From the NCBI GenBank assembly GCA_964488025.1, contig CAZATJ010000003.1:4596-68595 (forward strand): 64,000 nt of DNA, in the 5' to 3' direction. Positions 33,897 through 43,040 of this stretch are shown here, piece by piece. Position 1 is the stretch's first letter. Each line of letters begins with the position of its first letter. Below the pieces are notes generated by a model, which saw nothing but the letters and a program-made list of their open reading frames with translations, searched no databases and was not told the DNA's origin. The translations under genes were made by a program, and so were the position numbers. This stretch comes from UBA1568 sp964488025. Its GTDB lineage: Bacteria > Patescibacteriota > Minisyncoccia > Moranbacterales > UBA1568.

Positions 33897-34100
33897 TTAC
33901 AGCCCGTAGGCGGTTGAAAAAGTACTCAAAAAAAATGGAACGGCAAAAACGAGGCCGATAAGCGGTAAAACAAACATCACTATCGTCCCGATCATCGTCC
34001 ACAAGAAGTATTTCCGTGTCTTCTCCGCGGACTGATAGATCTGTTCCAGCTTCTCGTCCTGCGCCTGCAGTTTTTGTAAGAGTTCCGTATCCATATTCAT
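33897..34100 (-). CDS. Small membrane protein, 67 aa
   Basis: The N-terminal half is a charged coiled coil (ELLQKLQAQDEKLEQIYQSAEKTRKY). The C-terminal half is hydrophobic (LWTMIGTIVMFVLPLIGLVFAVPFFL), with a Pro kink, enough for one long or two short membrane helices. No known family; it resembles the small coil-plus-membrane proteins common in Patescibacteria. ATG 34094 is a second possible start. Same strand as hpf and murB. Confidence 0.7.
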   Translation of the reverse strand: MNMDTELLQKLQAQDEKLEQIYQSAEKTRKYFLWTMIGTIVMFVLPLIGLVFAVPFFLSTFSTAYGL

Positions 34101-34162
34101 CAGTATAGCACGAGAAAAACAACGAGTATTCCCAGATTTTACCCGCTTCGATTCGAATCGAA

Positions 34163-35089
34163 CTAAAATCCTACGAACTGCACTTCTTCCTGCAGGCGTA
34201 TATGAAATTCATCCCGTACCCGTGTCTTAATCAAGCTTGCCAGAGTAATAATGTCTGCGGCCGTCGCTTCACCGGTATTCAAAAGATAATTCGGATGCAT
34301 CAGGCTCACCTGAGCTCCTCCGATTTTTTTGCCTCGCAACCCAGCATGATCGATAAGCCAGCCAGCCGGCAACTTACCATCTCTTGAAGGATTCCCCGTA
34401 TCCTTTTCAAATTCTTTTAACAAGTGTTCATCGGTAACAACCGGATTCATAAAGAACGACCCGGCACACAAGGCGCTCTGCGGGTGCTTGGCCTCACGCG
34501 TCGCCACCGTTTCTTTGATAATACGATCAATATCCTCTTTCTCCCCGGGCTGCAGCCGTATTTCTGCCGAAACGATAACTATCTTCGGATTTTTCTTAAA
34601 GAAACTGCTCCGATACTCAAAGGCGCATTGCGACTGACTGTATTCGGAAACCATACCAGAATGAGGGTCAAGTACCTTGACCGATACGACGTACTGGCCA
34701 ATTTCCGTACCGAACGCCCCAGCATTGCCGCGAACGGCACCTCCGAACGATCCAGGTATGCCAGCCAATTTCTCGATCCCCTGAAGCGAAGCATCTTTGG
34801 CAGCCAAAACCACATCAAAAAGCGGCACTCCTGCCCCAGCAATAATTTTTTCACCCACCACCTTTATGCCGCCACCATTCATACGGACGACTATCCCTGA
34901 AAATCCCTTATCAGAAAACAAAACGTTGCTCCCTCCGCCGAGCACGTGGAGCGAGAGACCATTCTTTTCAGCGTATTCGAAAATTTCTGCCAATTCCAGG
35001 GCTCCGGAAGCTTCAGCATAGTACCGCGCCACCCCACCGATTCGAAAGGTTGAGAGTGGAGCCAGAGGAACATTTTCTCGAAGAAACAT
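34163..35089 (-). CDS. murB: UDP-N-acetylenolpyruvoylglucosamine reductase
   Basis: FAD-dependent reduction that completes UDP-MurNAc. Type II-like by length (308 aa). FAD-binding motifs: APLSTFRIGGVARYYAEA, LHVLGGGSNVLFSDKGF, EKLAGIPGSFGGAVRGNAGAFG. Catalytic region: SALCAGSFFMNPVVTDEH and LPAGWLIDHAGLRGKKIGGAQVSLMHPNYLLN. It is the last gene of the trmD-ftsW-murG-murC-murB block; each gene is separated by only 10-100 bases. Confidence 0.98.
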   Translation of the reverse strand: MFLRENVPLAPLSTFRIGGVARYYAEASGALELAEIFEYAEKNGLSLHVLGGGSNVLFSDKGFSGIVVRMNGGGIKVVGEKIIAGAGVPLFDVVLAAKDASLQGIEKLAGIPGSFGGAVRGNAGAFGTEIGQYVVSVKVLDPHSGMVSEYSQSQCAFEYRSSFFKKNPKIVIVSAEIRLQPGEKEDIDRIIKETVATREAKHPQSALCAGSFFMNPVVTDEHLLKEFEKDTGNPSRDGKLPAGWLIDHAGLRGKKIGGAQVSLMHPNYLLNTGEATAADIITLASLIKTRVRDEFHIRLQEEVQFVGF

Positions 35090-35110
35090 ATTTTTGTATT
35101 TCTTTTCTTA

Positions 35111-36526
35111 TCACTTCACATGGGCGAGGGCGTGCGATATTTCCCACACATTCCCCGCTCCCAAAGTAATAATAACATCTTGCCGGCCCATTGTTTTTTT
35201 AATATCGGCGATCAGATTTCCGATGTCGGAAACATACTCCGCCTTCCCAGGAAAAAAGCGATTAATAAGATCTGTCATATCACCGGATGAAACTCCGCCT
35301 TGTTCTTCACGGGCGCTCCCATAGATATCGAGAACCATCACCCGGTCAGCGTCATCGAAGCTCTGGGCAAAATCGGTAAGAAAGGCCTTTGTCCGTGTAA
35401 ACGTATGAGGATGAAAAATAACGGAAAGTTTTTTTTCAGGGTAAAGGTCTCGGAAAGCACGTAGCGTGGCGCGAATCTCTTCTGGATGATGAGCATAATC
35501 ATCATAGAGAAGCGCCCCGTGGCGCTCACCAATATACTCGAAACGCCGCTCTGTTCCAGAGAAACGCTCGAACGCTCCCGGAATCCGGTCATTATCCTGT
35601 TTTAAAACGCTAAGAAGAGCAAAGACGGCCGTGGCATTGAGCGCGTTATGGACACCGGCTAATTTCAGCCGAAAAGAAGCAACTTTCTGCCCCTGATGCA
35701 ATACAGAAAAAGACTGTCGAAACACTTCTTTTTCAGCAATGAAGCCCATCTTTTCAGGAGTATAGTCAACTACCTGAAAGTCCGCCTCCGAAAGTGTTCC
35801 GTAAGAAACTTTCCGACAACGAGCATGCGCGGCGACTCGTCCGACACTGGCGGAGTCGGCACAGTACACTAAAACACCATGGGCCGGAATACGGGCCACA
35901 AATTCAGAAAAAACTTGCTCGTAGCTCTCCCTGTCCGGAAAGAAATCAGGGTGATCCCAATCGACGCTCGTCAGAATGACTGCAAATGGATCATAATGAA
36001 CCAATTTGTTCTGGTACTCGTCCGCTTCGATGACCAGATAATCACCCGCACCGGAAAGGGCGCTGCCGCTCCAATTCATAATGCGACTCCCCACGATAGC
36101 CGAAGGATCTTTCCCTAGGTACCGGAGCGTATCGGCCAAAAGCGCACTCGTCGTCGTTTTGCCATGGGTTCCGCAGACCGCCAGGGTCAGCTTCTCTTTC
36201 GTCAATGCTCCCAAAGCCTCCGGGTAGCTCAATACAGGAATCTGACCTTCCAAAGCGGCGGCGAGTTCTTGATTCTTTTCCTGAGTATAGGCGGTCGAAT
36301 AAATAATCAGATCAGCATCAGCGGGAATGTTTTTCGGACTGAAGGACTCATTCACCGTGATACCAAGTTTCTTTAAGATAGCATCAGTAAAAAAAACTTC
36401 AGCGCTGTCAGAACCGGTCACCCGCACCCCGAGATGAAGTAAAAGTTCAGAGAGAGCGGTCATTCCCGCTCCCTTGATGCCAATCATATGAACCCGCTTG
36501 AAACGTGTCAGGTGTTCAGAAAACAT
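35111..36526 (-). CDS. murC: UDP-N-acetylmuramate--L-alanine ligase
   Basis: ATP-dependent Mur ligase that adds L-Ala to UDP-MurNAc. N-terminal nucleotide-sugar binding: VHMIGIKGAGMTALSELL. ATP-binding loop: VCGTHGKTTTSALLAD. Central and C-terminal ligase motifs: DEYQNKLVHYDP, DYAHHPEEIRATL and the HPHTFTRTKAF segment. 471 aa. Lies between murG and murB. Confidence 0.98.
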   Translation of the reverse strand: MFSEHLTRFKRVHMIGIKGAGMTALSELLLHLGVRVTGSDSAEVFFTDAILKKLGITVNESFSPKNIPADADLIIYSTAYTQEKNQELAAALEGQIPVLSYPEALGALTKEKLTLAVCGTHGKTTTSALLADTLRYLGKDPSAIVGSRIMNWSGSALSGAGDYLVIEADEYQNKLVHYDPFAVILTSVDWDHPDFFPDRESYEQVFSEFVARIPAHGVLVYCADSASVGRVAAHARCRKVSYGTLSEADFQVVDYTPEKMGFIAEKEVFRQSFSVLHQGQKVASFRLKLAGVHNALNATAVFALLSVLKQDNDRIPGAFERFSGTERRFEYIGERHGALLYDDYAHHPEEIRATLRAFRDLYPEKKLSVIFHPHTFTRTKAFLTDFAQSFDDADRVMVLDIYGSAREEQGGVSSGDMTDLINRFFPGKAEYVSDIGNLIADIKKTMGRQDVIITLGAGNVWEISHALAHVK

Positions 36527-36535
36527 AAATATTTC

Positions 36536-37657
36536 TTAATGCCCGATAAGAGTACGTACACCGGTAGCGATGGCAGTAGAGGCATCAGGATGGTAGAACT
36601 GCCTTATTCTCTCCCCCATAGCCGCTCGAAGCTCGGTGTCTCGCATCAACTCGATAATTTTCTGCAAAAGAATATGTTCTCCAAGATTCGGTTCTTCAAG
36701 TACGAGAGCTCCACCGATTTTCGCTATATCGTAGGCATTCATCCGCTGCTCATCATTCGCCGCGCTTGGAAGCGGCACAAGAATGACAGCCTTCTTAGTG
36801 GCTGCCAATTCAGAAATAGAATTGGCACCGGCGCGTGACAAAACTAAGGAAGAAAGCGCTAACACATCCGCCAGCTCGTCGACCGGGAAAAAATCACGCA
36901 CCACATATCCGCCTCCCGGAACATCCAGACCATATTCTTTCTGTATGTTAGCGATAGCCTCATAATTCTCGTGACCCGTCTGATGAATCACTTGGATACC
37001 GGCCTTGATCAGCTCTGGCAAAATATGGAGCAGCGATTCGTTGAGAAAAGTGGCCCCCTGACTTCCTCCCAAAACAGCCAGTATTGGCCTGTCTGACGTC
37101 AGTCCGAAGCGCTCAGCCGCACGTACGGCATCACCTCCTAAAATTTCCTCTCGAACAGGGTTGCCTGTCAACGCCGTTTTGCTTTCCGGAAAGTACTTCC
37201 GGGCGGACGGATAAGCGATGGCAATACGGGTGGCGAAACTGGAAAGAAACCGGTTGGCTCTGCCAGCCACAGCATCGGAATCATGAATCACGATCGGGAT
37301 ACGATACAGAAAAGCGGCCAACACTACCGGTACCGAAGCCGAACCGCCTTTGGCAAAAACGGCGTCTGGCATGAAAATAAATAACTTCCACAAGGACTGG
37401 ATGAACCCGATAGGCACTTTGAAAGGGTCGATAAAATTCTTCAGGGAAAAGTACCGACGAAACTTCCCTGTGAGGACATACTGAGCATCGATTCCTTCGG
37501 CGGCCATGGCTTCGCTCTCAAAGTGCCCTTTAGATCCGATAAAAAGAAACTCGACTCCTTCAGGAAACTGCTTTCGCAGGGCACGTGCAACAGCAATGAG
37601 AGGGAATGTGTGTCCACCGGAGACACCCCCGGAAAGTACAATACGAGGAATAGACAT
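36536..37657 (-). CDS. murG: UDP-GlcNAc--undecaprenyl-PP-MurNAc-pentapeptide GlcNAc transferase
   Basis: Makes lipid II at the cytoplasmic face. GT28 signatures: LSGGVSGGHTFPLIAVARALR at the N-terminus, GGSASVPVVLAAFLYRIPIVIHD, LGGSQGATFLNESL and LVLSRAGANSISELAATKKAVILVPLPSAANDEQ. 373 aa. Four bases before the next motif the gene ends in YHPDASTAIATGVRTLIGH. It lies 9 bases upstream of murC. Confidence 0.98.
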   Translation of the reverse strand: MSIPRIVLSGGVSGGHTFPLIAVARALRKQFPEGVEFLFIGSKGHFESEAMAAEGIDAQYVLTGKFRRYFSLKNFIDPFKVPIGFIQSLWKLFIFMPDAVFAKGGSASVPVVLAAFLYRIPIVIHDSDAVAGRANRFLSSFATRIAIAYPSARKYFPESKTALTGNPVREEILGGDAVRAAERFGLTSDRPILAVLGGSQGATFLNESLLHILPELIKAGIQVIHQTGHENYEAIANIQKEYGLDVPGGGYVVRDFFPVDELADVLALSSLVLSRAGANSISELAATKKAVILVPLPSAANDEQRMNAYDIAKIGGALVLEEPNLGEHILLQKIIELMRDTELRAAMGERIRQFYHPDASTAIATGVRTLIGH

Positions 37658-37741
37658 AGTAAGGATAAGGGGTAAGTGATACAGGATAGGAAGAGAAAAA
37701 TCTTTACATCTCTTATCAATTATCCAGCATCAGACATTATT

Positions 37742-38851
37742 TTACCCTTTTAGTGTAGAATGTTTGGAAATATTAAGCAATATTCCCATAGCCGCCAAGA
37801 GCACTGCCAGAGAGGTACCCCCATAACTAATGAAAGGAAGCGGGATACCCGTAAGCGGAATGAGCCCGGTGATGGCAGAAATGTTGATGAATGCCTGAAG
37901 TACCACCCATGAAACGATACCGATAGCCAGCAGACGGCCGAACTCATCAGGAGCTCCCAACGCGATACGGACTCCCCTCCATGCCAAAAAGAGAAATAAT
38001 CCGACCACGATTACTGTTCCCATCAAACCGAGTTCTTCTCCTAAAATGGCGAAAACAGAGTCCGTAACCGGCTCTGGAAGATAATTGAATTTCTGGCGAC
38101 TTTGCCCTAAACCGACCCCAAAAATTCCTCCCGAACCGATAGCCAAAAGTGCCTGAGTCATCTGATATCCGAAGCCCAAAGGATCGTGATCCGGATTCAT
38201 AAAGACAAGAAAACGCTGCATGCGGTAGGGAGCTACCTTTATCAAGATAAAGAGAAAAAGAAATCCGCCGGCAAACAACGAAAAAATATGCATGATGTTA
38301 GCACCAGAAGCGAAAAAAATAGCAAGCGAGATGAGAAAAATAAGGCCCAGCGTTCCAGTATCCGGCTGCTTGATAATGAGAAAGCCTACCACCGAAAGCA
38401 GTGCTAAAAACGGAACCAATCCCTCATAAAAATCCGAAGTTTTCTTTTGACCTCTGCCCGAAAGCCACGCCGAAAGATAGAGAATTATAGAGAACTTCAT
38501 CACTTCCGAGGGCTGGAAAGAAAGTGGTCCGAGTTCAACCCAGCGCGCTGCCCCGTAGACCGTCGTCCCGAAACCAGGAATAAACACCAAAATAAGGAGG
38601 ATAAGAGCGAGGATAAAAATAGGAACCACGAAACGCTGCCACACCCTGTAGTGAATTCTCTGAAAGATGTACAGAAGAACCAGTCCGACACCAAGCCCGA
38701 GCAACTGCTGTTTCAAAAAATAGTAGTCGTCACCAAAACGCACTCTACCGTAGACTACTCCGGCGGAAGCAATCGTAATCAGTCCGATGCCGAGCAAAGT
38801 CAGTAGAACGAAAAAAAGGGAACGATCAAAGGTGAGTTTCTGTAGTTTCAT
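37742..38851 (-). CDS. ftsW: SEDS lipid II polymerase FtsW
   Basis: SEDS-family glycosyltransferase and division protein (369 aa from ATG 38851, MKLQKLTFDRSLFF). About ten membrane helices. Family motifs: GAARWVELGPLSFQPSEVMKFSIILYLSAWLS, KQPDTGTLGLIFLISLAIFFASG, LAILGEELGLMGTVIVVGLF-type and PLTGIPLPFISYGGTSLAVLLAAMGILLNIS. Upstream codons to 38887 overlap trmD more deeply and are less likely. In the window FtsW, rather than RodA, is supported by the neighbouring murG and murC. Confidence 0.93.
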   Translation of the reverse strand: MKLQKLTFDRSLFFVLLTLLGIGLITIASAGVVYGRVRFGDDYYFLKQQLLGLGVGLVLLYIFQRIHYRVWQRFVVPIFILALILLILVFIPGFGTTVYGAARWVELGPLSFQPSEVMKFSIILYLSAWLSGRGQKKTSDFYEGLVPFLALLSVVGFLIIKQPDTGTLGLIFLISLAIFFASGANIMHIFSLFAGGFLFLFILIKVAPYRMQRFLVFMNPDHDPLGFGYQMTQALLAIGSGGIFGVGLGQSRQKFNYLPEPVTDSVFAILGEELGLMGTVIVVGLFLFLAWRGVRIALGAPDEFGRLLAIGIVSWVVLQAFINISAITGLIPLTGIPLPFISYGGTSLAVLLAAMGILLNISKHSTLKG

Positions 38852-39503
38852 TTTTCTTTGTTGATGTTTTTTGCCGCCATTTCTCAATCTCTCCGTGATG
38901 TCCAGAGAGAAGTACCTCTGGAACGCTCATTCCCTGCCAAACTTCGGGTTTGGTGTACTGGGGATGCTCGAGCGTGCCTAAAACCGAATGCGATTCCGTT
39001 TCGGCGCTCTCCGGATTACCGAGTACACCGGACACTAACCGTGAAACCGCGTCAACGACAACCATAGCTGGAAGTTCACCTCCCGTCAGAACAAACTCAC
39101 CAATGGAAAGCTCTTCGTCAATCAGGTGAAGGGCGACACGCTCATCAACACCCTCATAACGCCCGCACAACAAAATCAGACGATCATAGCCAGCCAAACG
39201 TTTCACGTCTTCTTGAGAAAGAATTTTCCCTTTGGCAGAAAAGAGAATGATCCGCGTGCTCACGTTGGGCACCAGCGATTTCACATGCTCAAGCGCTTCG
39301 GTAATCGGCTCGACTTTGAGTACCATTCCAGCTCCACCACCATAGGGCGTGTCATCGACCGTCTTGTGCTTGTCGTGAGCAAAGTCGCGCAACTGGTGGG
39401 TATGAATCGTTATCAGAGCTTTCTCTTGCGCCCGCTTCAGTATGGATACATCAAAATAAGAAGAAAAGCTTTCCGGAAAAAGGGATATGATATCAAAACG
39501 CAT
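38826..39503 (-). CDS. trmD: tRNA (guanine-37-N1)-methyltransferase
   Basis: SPOUT-family knot methyltransferase that prevents frameshifting. Start ATG 39503 (MRFDIISLFPESFSSYF) fits the family; upstream codons do not. Motifs: TIHTHQLRDFAHDKHKTVDDTPYGGGAGMVLK, LCGRYEGVDERV, SIGEFVLTGGELPAMVVVDAVSRLVSGVLG. 225 aa, with a T/E-rich tail overlapping ftsW by 26 bases. Confidence 0.97.
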   Translation of the reverse strand: MRFDIISLFPESFSSYFDVSILKRAQEKALITIHTHQLRDFAHDKHKTVDDTPYGGGAGMVLKVEPITEALEHVKSLVPNVSTRIILFSAKGKILSQEDVKRLAGYDRLILLCGRYEGVDERVALHLIDEELSIGEFVLTGGELPAMVVVDAVSRLVSGVLGNPESAETESHSVLGTLEHPQYTKPEVWQGMSVPEVLLSGHHGEIEKWRQKTSTKKNETTETHL

Positions 39504-39619
39504 ACGGGAAGAATAAAAGATGATGGATAAGCGATAAAAGACGGAATTTTTCTCCATCAATTATCATGTATCACATTTTCATTGTAGCACAGCCTATTTT
39601 TCCTTTACAAAAAAGAAAA

Positions 39620-39645
39620 GACCACAAGAACGATGTCTCATGGTC
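39620..39645 (-). terminator. Terminator of the 244-codon cassette gene
   Basis: GACCATGAGA pairs with TCTTGTGGTC (10 bp, with G-T pairs), followed on the minus strand by TTTTCTTTTTT. Confidence 0.8.
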
Positions 39646-39658
39646 AAAAATCATCCGA

Positions 39659-40393
39659 TCACCCTCGGGTTGGGCGTGCCTGCAGCATAGACTTAGCTGC
39701 CAGAGAAGACTCTTGAAGGAGTGAATCTGGATTTTGTCGAAAGCCGACGTACACCCCCAGAAGCGACTCATGATCGGCTTTCGGAACGAGCCCCGCTTCC
39801 CTCCAGGACTGGTAGAACACCACCACCGCGTCGGTGGTTTCTTCAACTTGCCGTTGCCCGTAGAAATGAATTGGGAAGAAAAGCTTGGCCCGCTCTTCCG
39901 CTCCAGTGGTCGATAAGACCACTGAGAGAATCCGGCCACCGGAGACAAGGTGATTCCCCTTGTAGGGCGGCTCAGGACGATCTTCGATGGAACCGACCAA
40001 CCGCTTCACGCCAGGGTGGGTAAAAAGTCGGCACTCCTCCAAATCACACCGATATTTCTTCTTATTTTCCGCCGTAACGAAATAGACGATGGCGATCTCG
40101 AGAAACACGAGCCCCCCGAGCATCCAGACCCGCTCCGGCCATTGGAAGATGAAAAAAATCGGCGTAATAAGTACGGTGTTCACTGAAAGGAGCACGGATA
40201 CCCGAAGGATACTTCGGGATGGAGAACTTGCTGCCAGCACCAGTGGCCTGAGAAAATTCTCGCTTCCCCGAAATTCTTCGTGGATATCAGTGATCTCAAA
40301 GCTAGGCAATCCGCTCATGTCCCATGTCCGCCAAAAGAGGAACAGGGTAAAAAGGACGAAAAACAGCAACAGCGCCGTCTCAGTTTCATTCAT
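39659..40393 (-). CDS. Cassette gene: membrane protein of unknown function, 244 aa
   Basis: Unrecognised. Start ATG 40393 (MNETETALLLFFVLFTLFLFWR) is set by AAGGAG eight bases upstream. One N-terminal membrane helix and two close helices near residues 65-105 (VSVLLSVNTVLITPIFFIF, MLGGLVFLEIAIVYFV). The C-terminal 130 residues are soluble and cytoplasmic by charge, with no known motif. It stands alone between two terminators, is richer in GC than trmD or the DUF4012 gene and uses an SD, unlike neighbours. Probably an acquired expression unit. Confidence 0.75.
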   Translation of the reverse strand: MNETETALLLFFVLFTLFLFWRTWDMSGLPSFEITDIHEEFRGSENFLRPLVLAASSPSRSILRVSVLLSVNTVLITPIFFIFQWPERVWMLGGLVFLEIAIVYFVTAENKKKYRCDLEECRLFTHPGVKRLVGSIEDRPEPPYKGNHLVSGGRILSVVLSTTGAEERAKLFFPIHFYGQRQVEETTDAVVVFYQSWREAGLVPKADHESLLGVYVGFRQNPDSLLQESSLAAKSMLQARPTRG

Positions 40394-40467
40394 CGATCTT
40401 TCTCCTTGCGCCGGGGCGCATTTGGTCACAATTCAATTGGTAAAGAAAGTTTCACCGCCAAACAAAA

Positions 40468-40523
40468 AGGCAGTAGTGAAGGGGTATCGAAAACACATGC
40501 AGGATACCCCTTGGCTACTGCCT
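40468..40523 (-). terminator. Terminator of the DUF4012 unit
   Basis: A 21-base stem (AGGCAGTAG..AAGGGGTATC) with two mismatches and a 14-base loop, followed by TTTTTG on the minus strand. One of the strongest hairpins in the window. Confidence 0.9.
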
Positions 40524-40565
40524 CGAAGCGCCGTGGGAGGGACTTCGAAACAGACATCTCTCTTC

Positions 40566-41936
40566 TTACTCGACTTTGCTCAAAATAGTATTCCTGTTAA
40601 GGACAAATTCTTTCTGTTCCTTGGATCCGTCACTTTTGATGATCATCACCGAAACAGGCACATCATTCAGTCCTGGCTGCTTTTCTACTTTCAAATCATA
40701 CCATGTCCGTTCAATATCTTTCGGAAGAGTATAACGCCATGTCACCGTCTTTTCGGTTCCAAGTGGAACATGAACCAGCGCCCCGAAATACCTCTTGTTC
40801 AAAAACTCACCGAAAACCGGTTTAGTCGCGGTGTTCGTCTCTTCCAAAAGAAAACTCCCCTTCGGAACATAGACCCGAAGGAATGTCTGGTAGTCCTTGG
40901 TAAACCAGTCTTTTTGTTTCGCAGTATGTTTATAGGTCACCGCGAGCGTCGCCTCCGGGATTTCTTTTGAAAGATCGACCGTATAAGCATAGGAACGCCT
41001 CATGAAATAATCGCTTTTAAAAGAGTTCAGATTGGCATCGACTAGGAGCAGATAGTCATCCTTCCAGTCGCCGTCAAGCCGCCCATCCCAACCAGAGGCA
41101 ACCACATCAGCCTGTAAAGATTCATTCTTGAACAGAAGCTGCACATCCTTCCTGTGAAGGTCATCAAGGACGACTTTAAAGAGCTCATACTTCTTGGGGA
41201 TGGAAAGCGTTTTGACTCGCTGTAAAATTTCCAATCCGAGAATACCCATGACCGACTTACGTTCACCGAATTCGATATTCTGTTTCAGATAGCCCTGCTC
41301 GACCTGGTATTCCAAATCGAGAATGGCATTGTCCTCGCCATAGGTTCCTGGATATCCTTCCAGTTCCACCGGCCCAGTTATCCGTAAAAATGAAGTGAGT
41401 ACATTGGTCGTGATAGCAACAATGCCATCAAATTTTTCCTCTCCCTTTCCCATGTGATAGAACTCCTCGGCCCACTTGGCGTTTTCTGAAAAATCCGGGG
41501 AATAGTTGGAATCCCGCAATTTCCAGGAAGGGATATTGAGCGTTTCTTTCATCGGGTACGGCGGAGCGATAGTATCAGGAATGCGCCCATCAAAATTACC
41601 GGTATCATGAACGGCAAAATGAGTAATGCTCCCGTCTCGGATTTTCAGGATCCCGAATGACCCAATAAATCCCCCTCCGGGTCGCAATTCCAGATTATTC
41701 TGAAAGAGAATGAGGAATATTTTTTCCTGACCGTCGGTATCAAGAAGCGAATCAGCCAGAGAAATAACCGTGCCGAGATCGGTCTTCATTTCCTGTTTCA
41801 CCGGCAACAATCCAAGAAGACGCTTGAGGCTCTCCAGGCCATTGGTCCGCACTTCCCAAAAAACAAACCAACCAGTAAGAAAAACAACGGATACTGTGAT
41901 GAAGGCGAACCAAAATTTCTTCGATAGCTGTTTCAT
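40566..41936 (-). CDS. DUF4012-domain membrane-anchored protein
   Basis: 456 aa from ATG 41936 (MKQLSKKFWFAFITVSVVFL). One N-terminal membrane helix, then a large extracellular region. Family hallmarks include KIFLILFQNNLELRPGGGFIGSFGILKIRDGSI, and DFSENAKWAEEFYHMGKGEEKFDGIVAITTNVL. These DUF4012 proteins are common in Patescibacteria and Actinobacteria and often sit in cell-surface polysaccharide loci, as here next to Wzz-like and GT4 genes. A relation to LytR-CpsA-Psr attachment enzymes has been suggested by context, not shown. Confidence 0.85.
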   Translation of the reverse strand: MKQLSKKFWFAFITVSVVFLTGWFVFWEVRTNGLESLKRLLGLLPVKQEMKTDLGTVISLADSLLDTDGQEKIFLILFQNNLELRPGGGFIGSFGILKIRDGSITHFAVHDTGNFDGRIPDTIAPPYPMKETLNIPSWKLRDSNYSPDFSENAKWAEEFYHMGKGEEKFDGIVAITTNVLTSFLRITGPVELEGYPGTYGEDNAILDLEYQVEQGYLKQNIEFGERKSVMGILGLEILQRVKTLSIPKKYELFKVVLDDLHRKDVQLLFKNESLQADVVASGWDGRLDGDWKDDYLLLVDANLNSFKSDYFMRRSYAYTVDLSKEIPEATLAVTYKHTAKQKDWFTKDYQTFLRVYVPKGSFLLEETNTATKPVFGEFLNKRYFGALVHVPLGTEKTVTWRYTLPKDIERTWYDLKVEKQPGLNDVPVSVMIIKSDGSKEQKEFVLNRNTILSKVE

Positions 41937-41999
41937 GATGATTGCAAAATGGATTATTACCAAACGAAGCGAGGCGAGTAAAATCAGGTTAAGTGCCCG

Positions 42000-43040
42000 T
42001 TATTTTCCCCCGGACAAAAGCTCATTCAGGCGCCGTTTGTATTCTTCGATAGTTGGTTCACCGGACTTGATTGATGCAGGCGGTACCGACGGTTCCGCTG
42101 CCACCGATTCCAGCAAAGGAGGAGCAATTTGTACTTCCTCAAATTCGAAGGGAAGGTTTTCCACGTCCATGCCAGGAAGCATCTTCTCGCTCTGTGACGA
42201 AGCGACCGGAAGGTTCACCGGTGCCTGGGCCTTGGTAATCGGCGCGAGAATTTCCTCCCGGATCTGCTGTTCCTCATGCGATGATTCGAAAGACAACGCT
42301 TTCGGACGGGTGGGCACAAATTTCCCCGGGTCGATGTACGGAACGGCAGCACCGACAGCAAAATCCTGGTACGGTTTTCCTGTCATTTCGGTTTCTGAGG
42401 AGGCAATCCTCAGTGGAACGGCACGAAGCTGTTTTTTCCGAAAGAAAAAAGGCGTCACCGAAAGAAACAAGAAAAAAAGAACAGTCGCTCCGAAGGCGCT
42501 TCCGAGACTCGTGGCAGCATACCAGAGAGGCTGAGAAAGGGCCGGCTTGATGATGGTCTCATCCACGACGCGAAGATCGATATCGGTTTTTATATTATAG
42601 TAGAATCCCGCCACAGAAAAAAGCGTCTTCACGGTCGCCTCAGCCAGACGTTTCGATTTTTCTTTGGTATCTTGTCGTGCCACCACGATAAGTACGCCGC
42701 TCTTCTCACTCCGCTTTACCGTCACAACCTCATTCCAGAGCGCCTTGCGCTTATCCTGTGAATAACCCTCGAAATCATCATCAATCAGATCATTTTCCGA
42801 AAGCATCCGCTCATAGAATGAAAGATTGCTCGTCAATTCTGCAAAATTTTCCACAACCTGATCCGTAGCCGCACTCTGAGATTTTGCGATTGTCAGCACC
42901 CGCACTTCCGCTTCATAAATACGAAAACTATCAAGCCAAAATAAAAAAGATGCCAAAGTCACAAAAAAAAGCGTCACAAAAAAAGAGCGCCGCCAGGCCG
43001 CATAAGGAGACAGGAGATTATTTACTCCGCGAAGACGCAT
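42000..43040 (-). CDS. Wzz/Vps-type chain-length determinant-like membrane protein
   Basis: 346 aa from ATG 43040 (MRLRGVNNLLSPYAAWRRSF); the frame overlaps the GT4 gene by 23 bases. Membrane helices lie near residue 22-42 and 195-215, with a coiled periplasmic part between them, the Wzz topology. The cytoplasmic C-terminus (about 125 residues) is long, proline-rich and acidic and has no tyrosine-kinase P-loop. It ends in EEYKRRLNELLSGGK. Likely controls polysaccharide chain export with the neighbouring glycosyltransferases. Confidence 0.78.
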   Translation of the reverse strand: MRLRGVNNLLSPYAAWRRSFFVTLFFVTLASFLFWLDSFRIYEAEVRVLTIAKSQSAATDQVVENFAELTSNLSFYERMLSENDLIDDDFEGYSQDKRKALWNEVVTVKRSEKSGVLIVVARQDTKEKSKRLAEATVKTLFSVAGFYYNIKTDIDLRVVDETIIKPALSQPLWYAATSLGSAFGATVLFFLFLSVTPFFFRKKQLRAVPLRIASSETEMTGKPYQDFAVGAAVPYIDPGKFVPTRPKALSFESSHEEQQIREEILAPITKAQAPVNLPVASSQSEKMLPGMDVENLPFEFEEVQIAPPLLESVAAEPSVPPASIKSGEPTIEEYKRRLNELLSGGK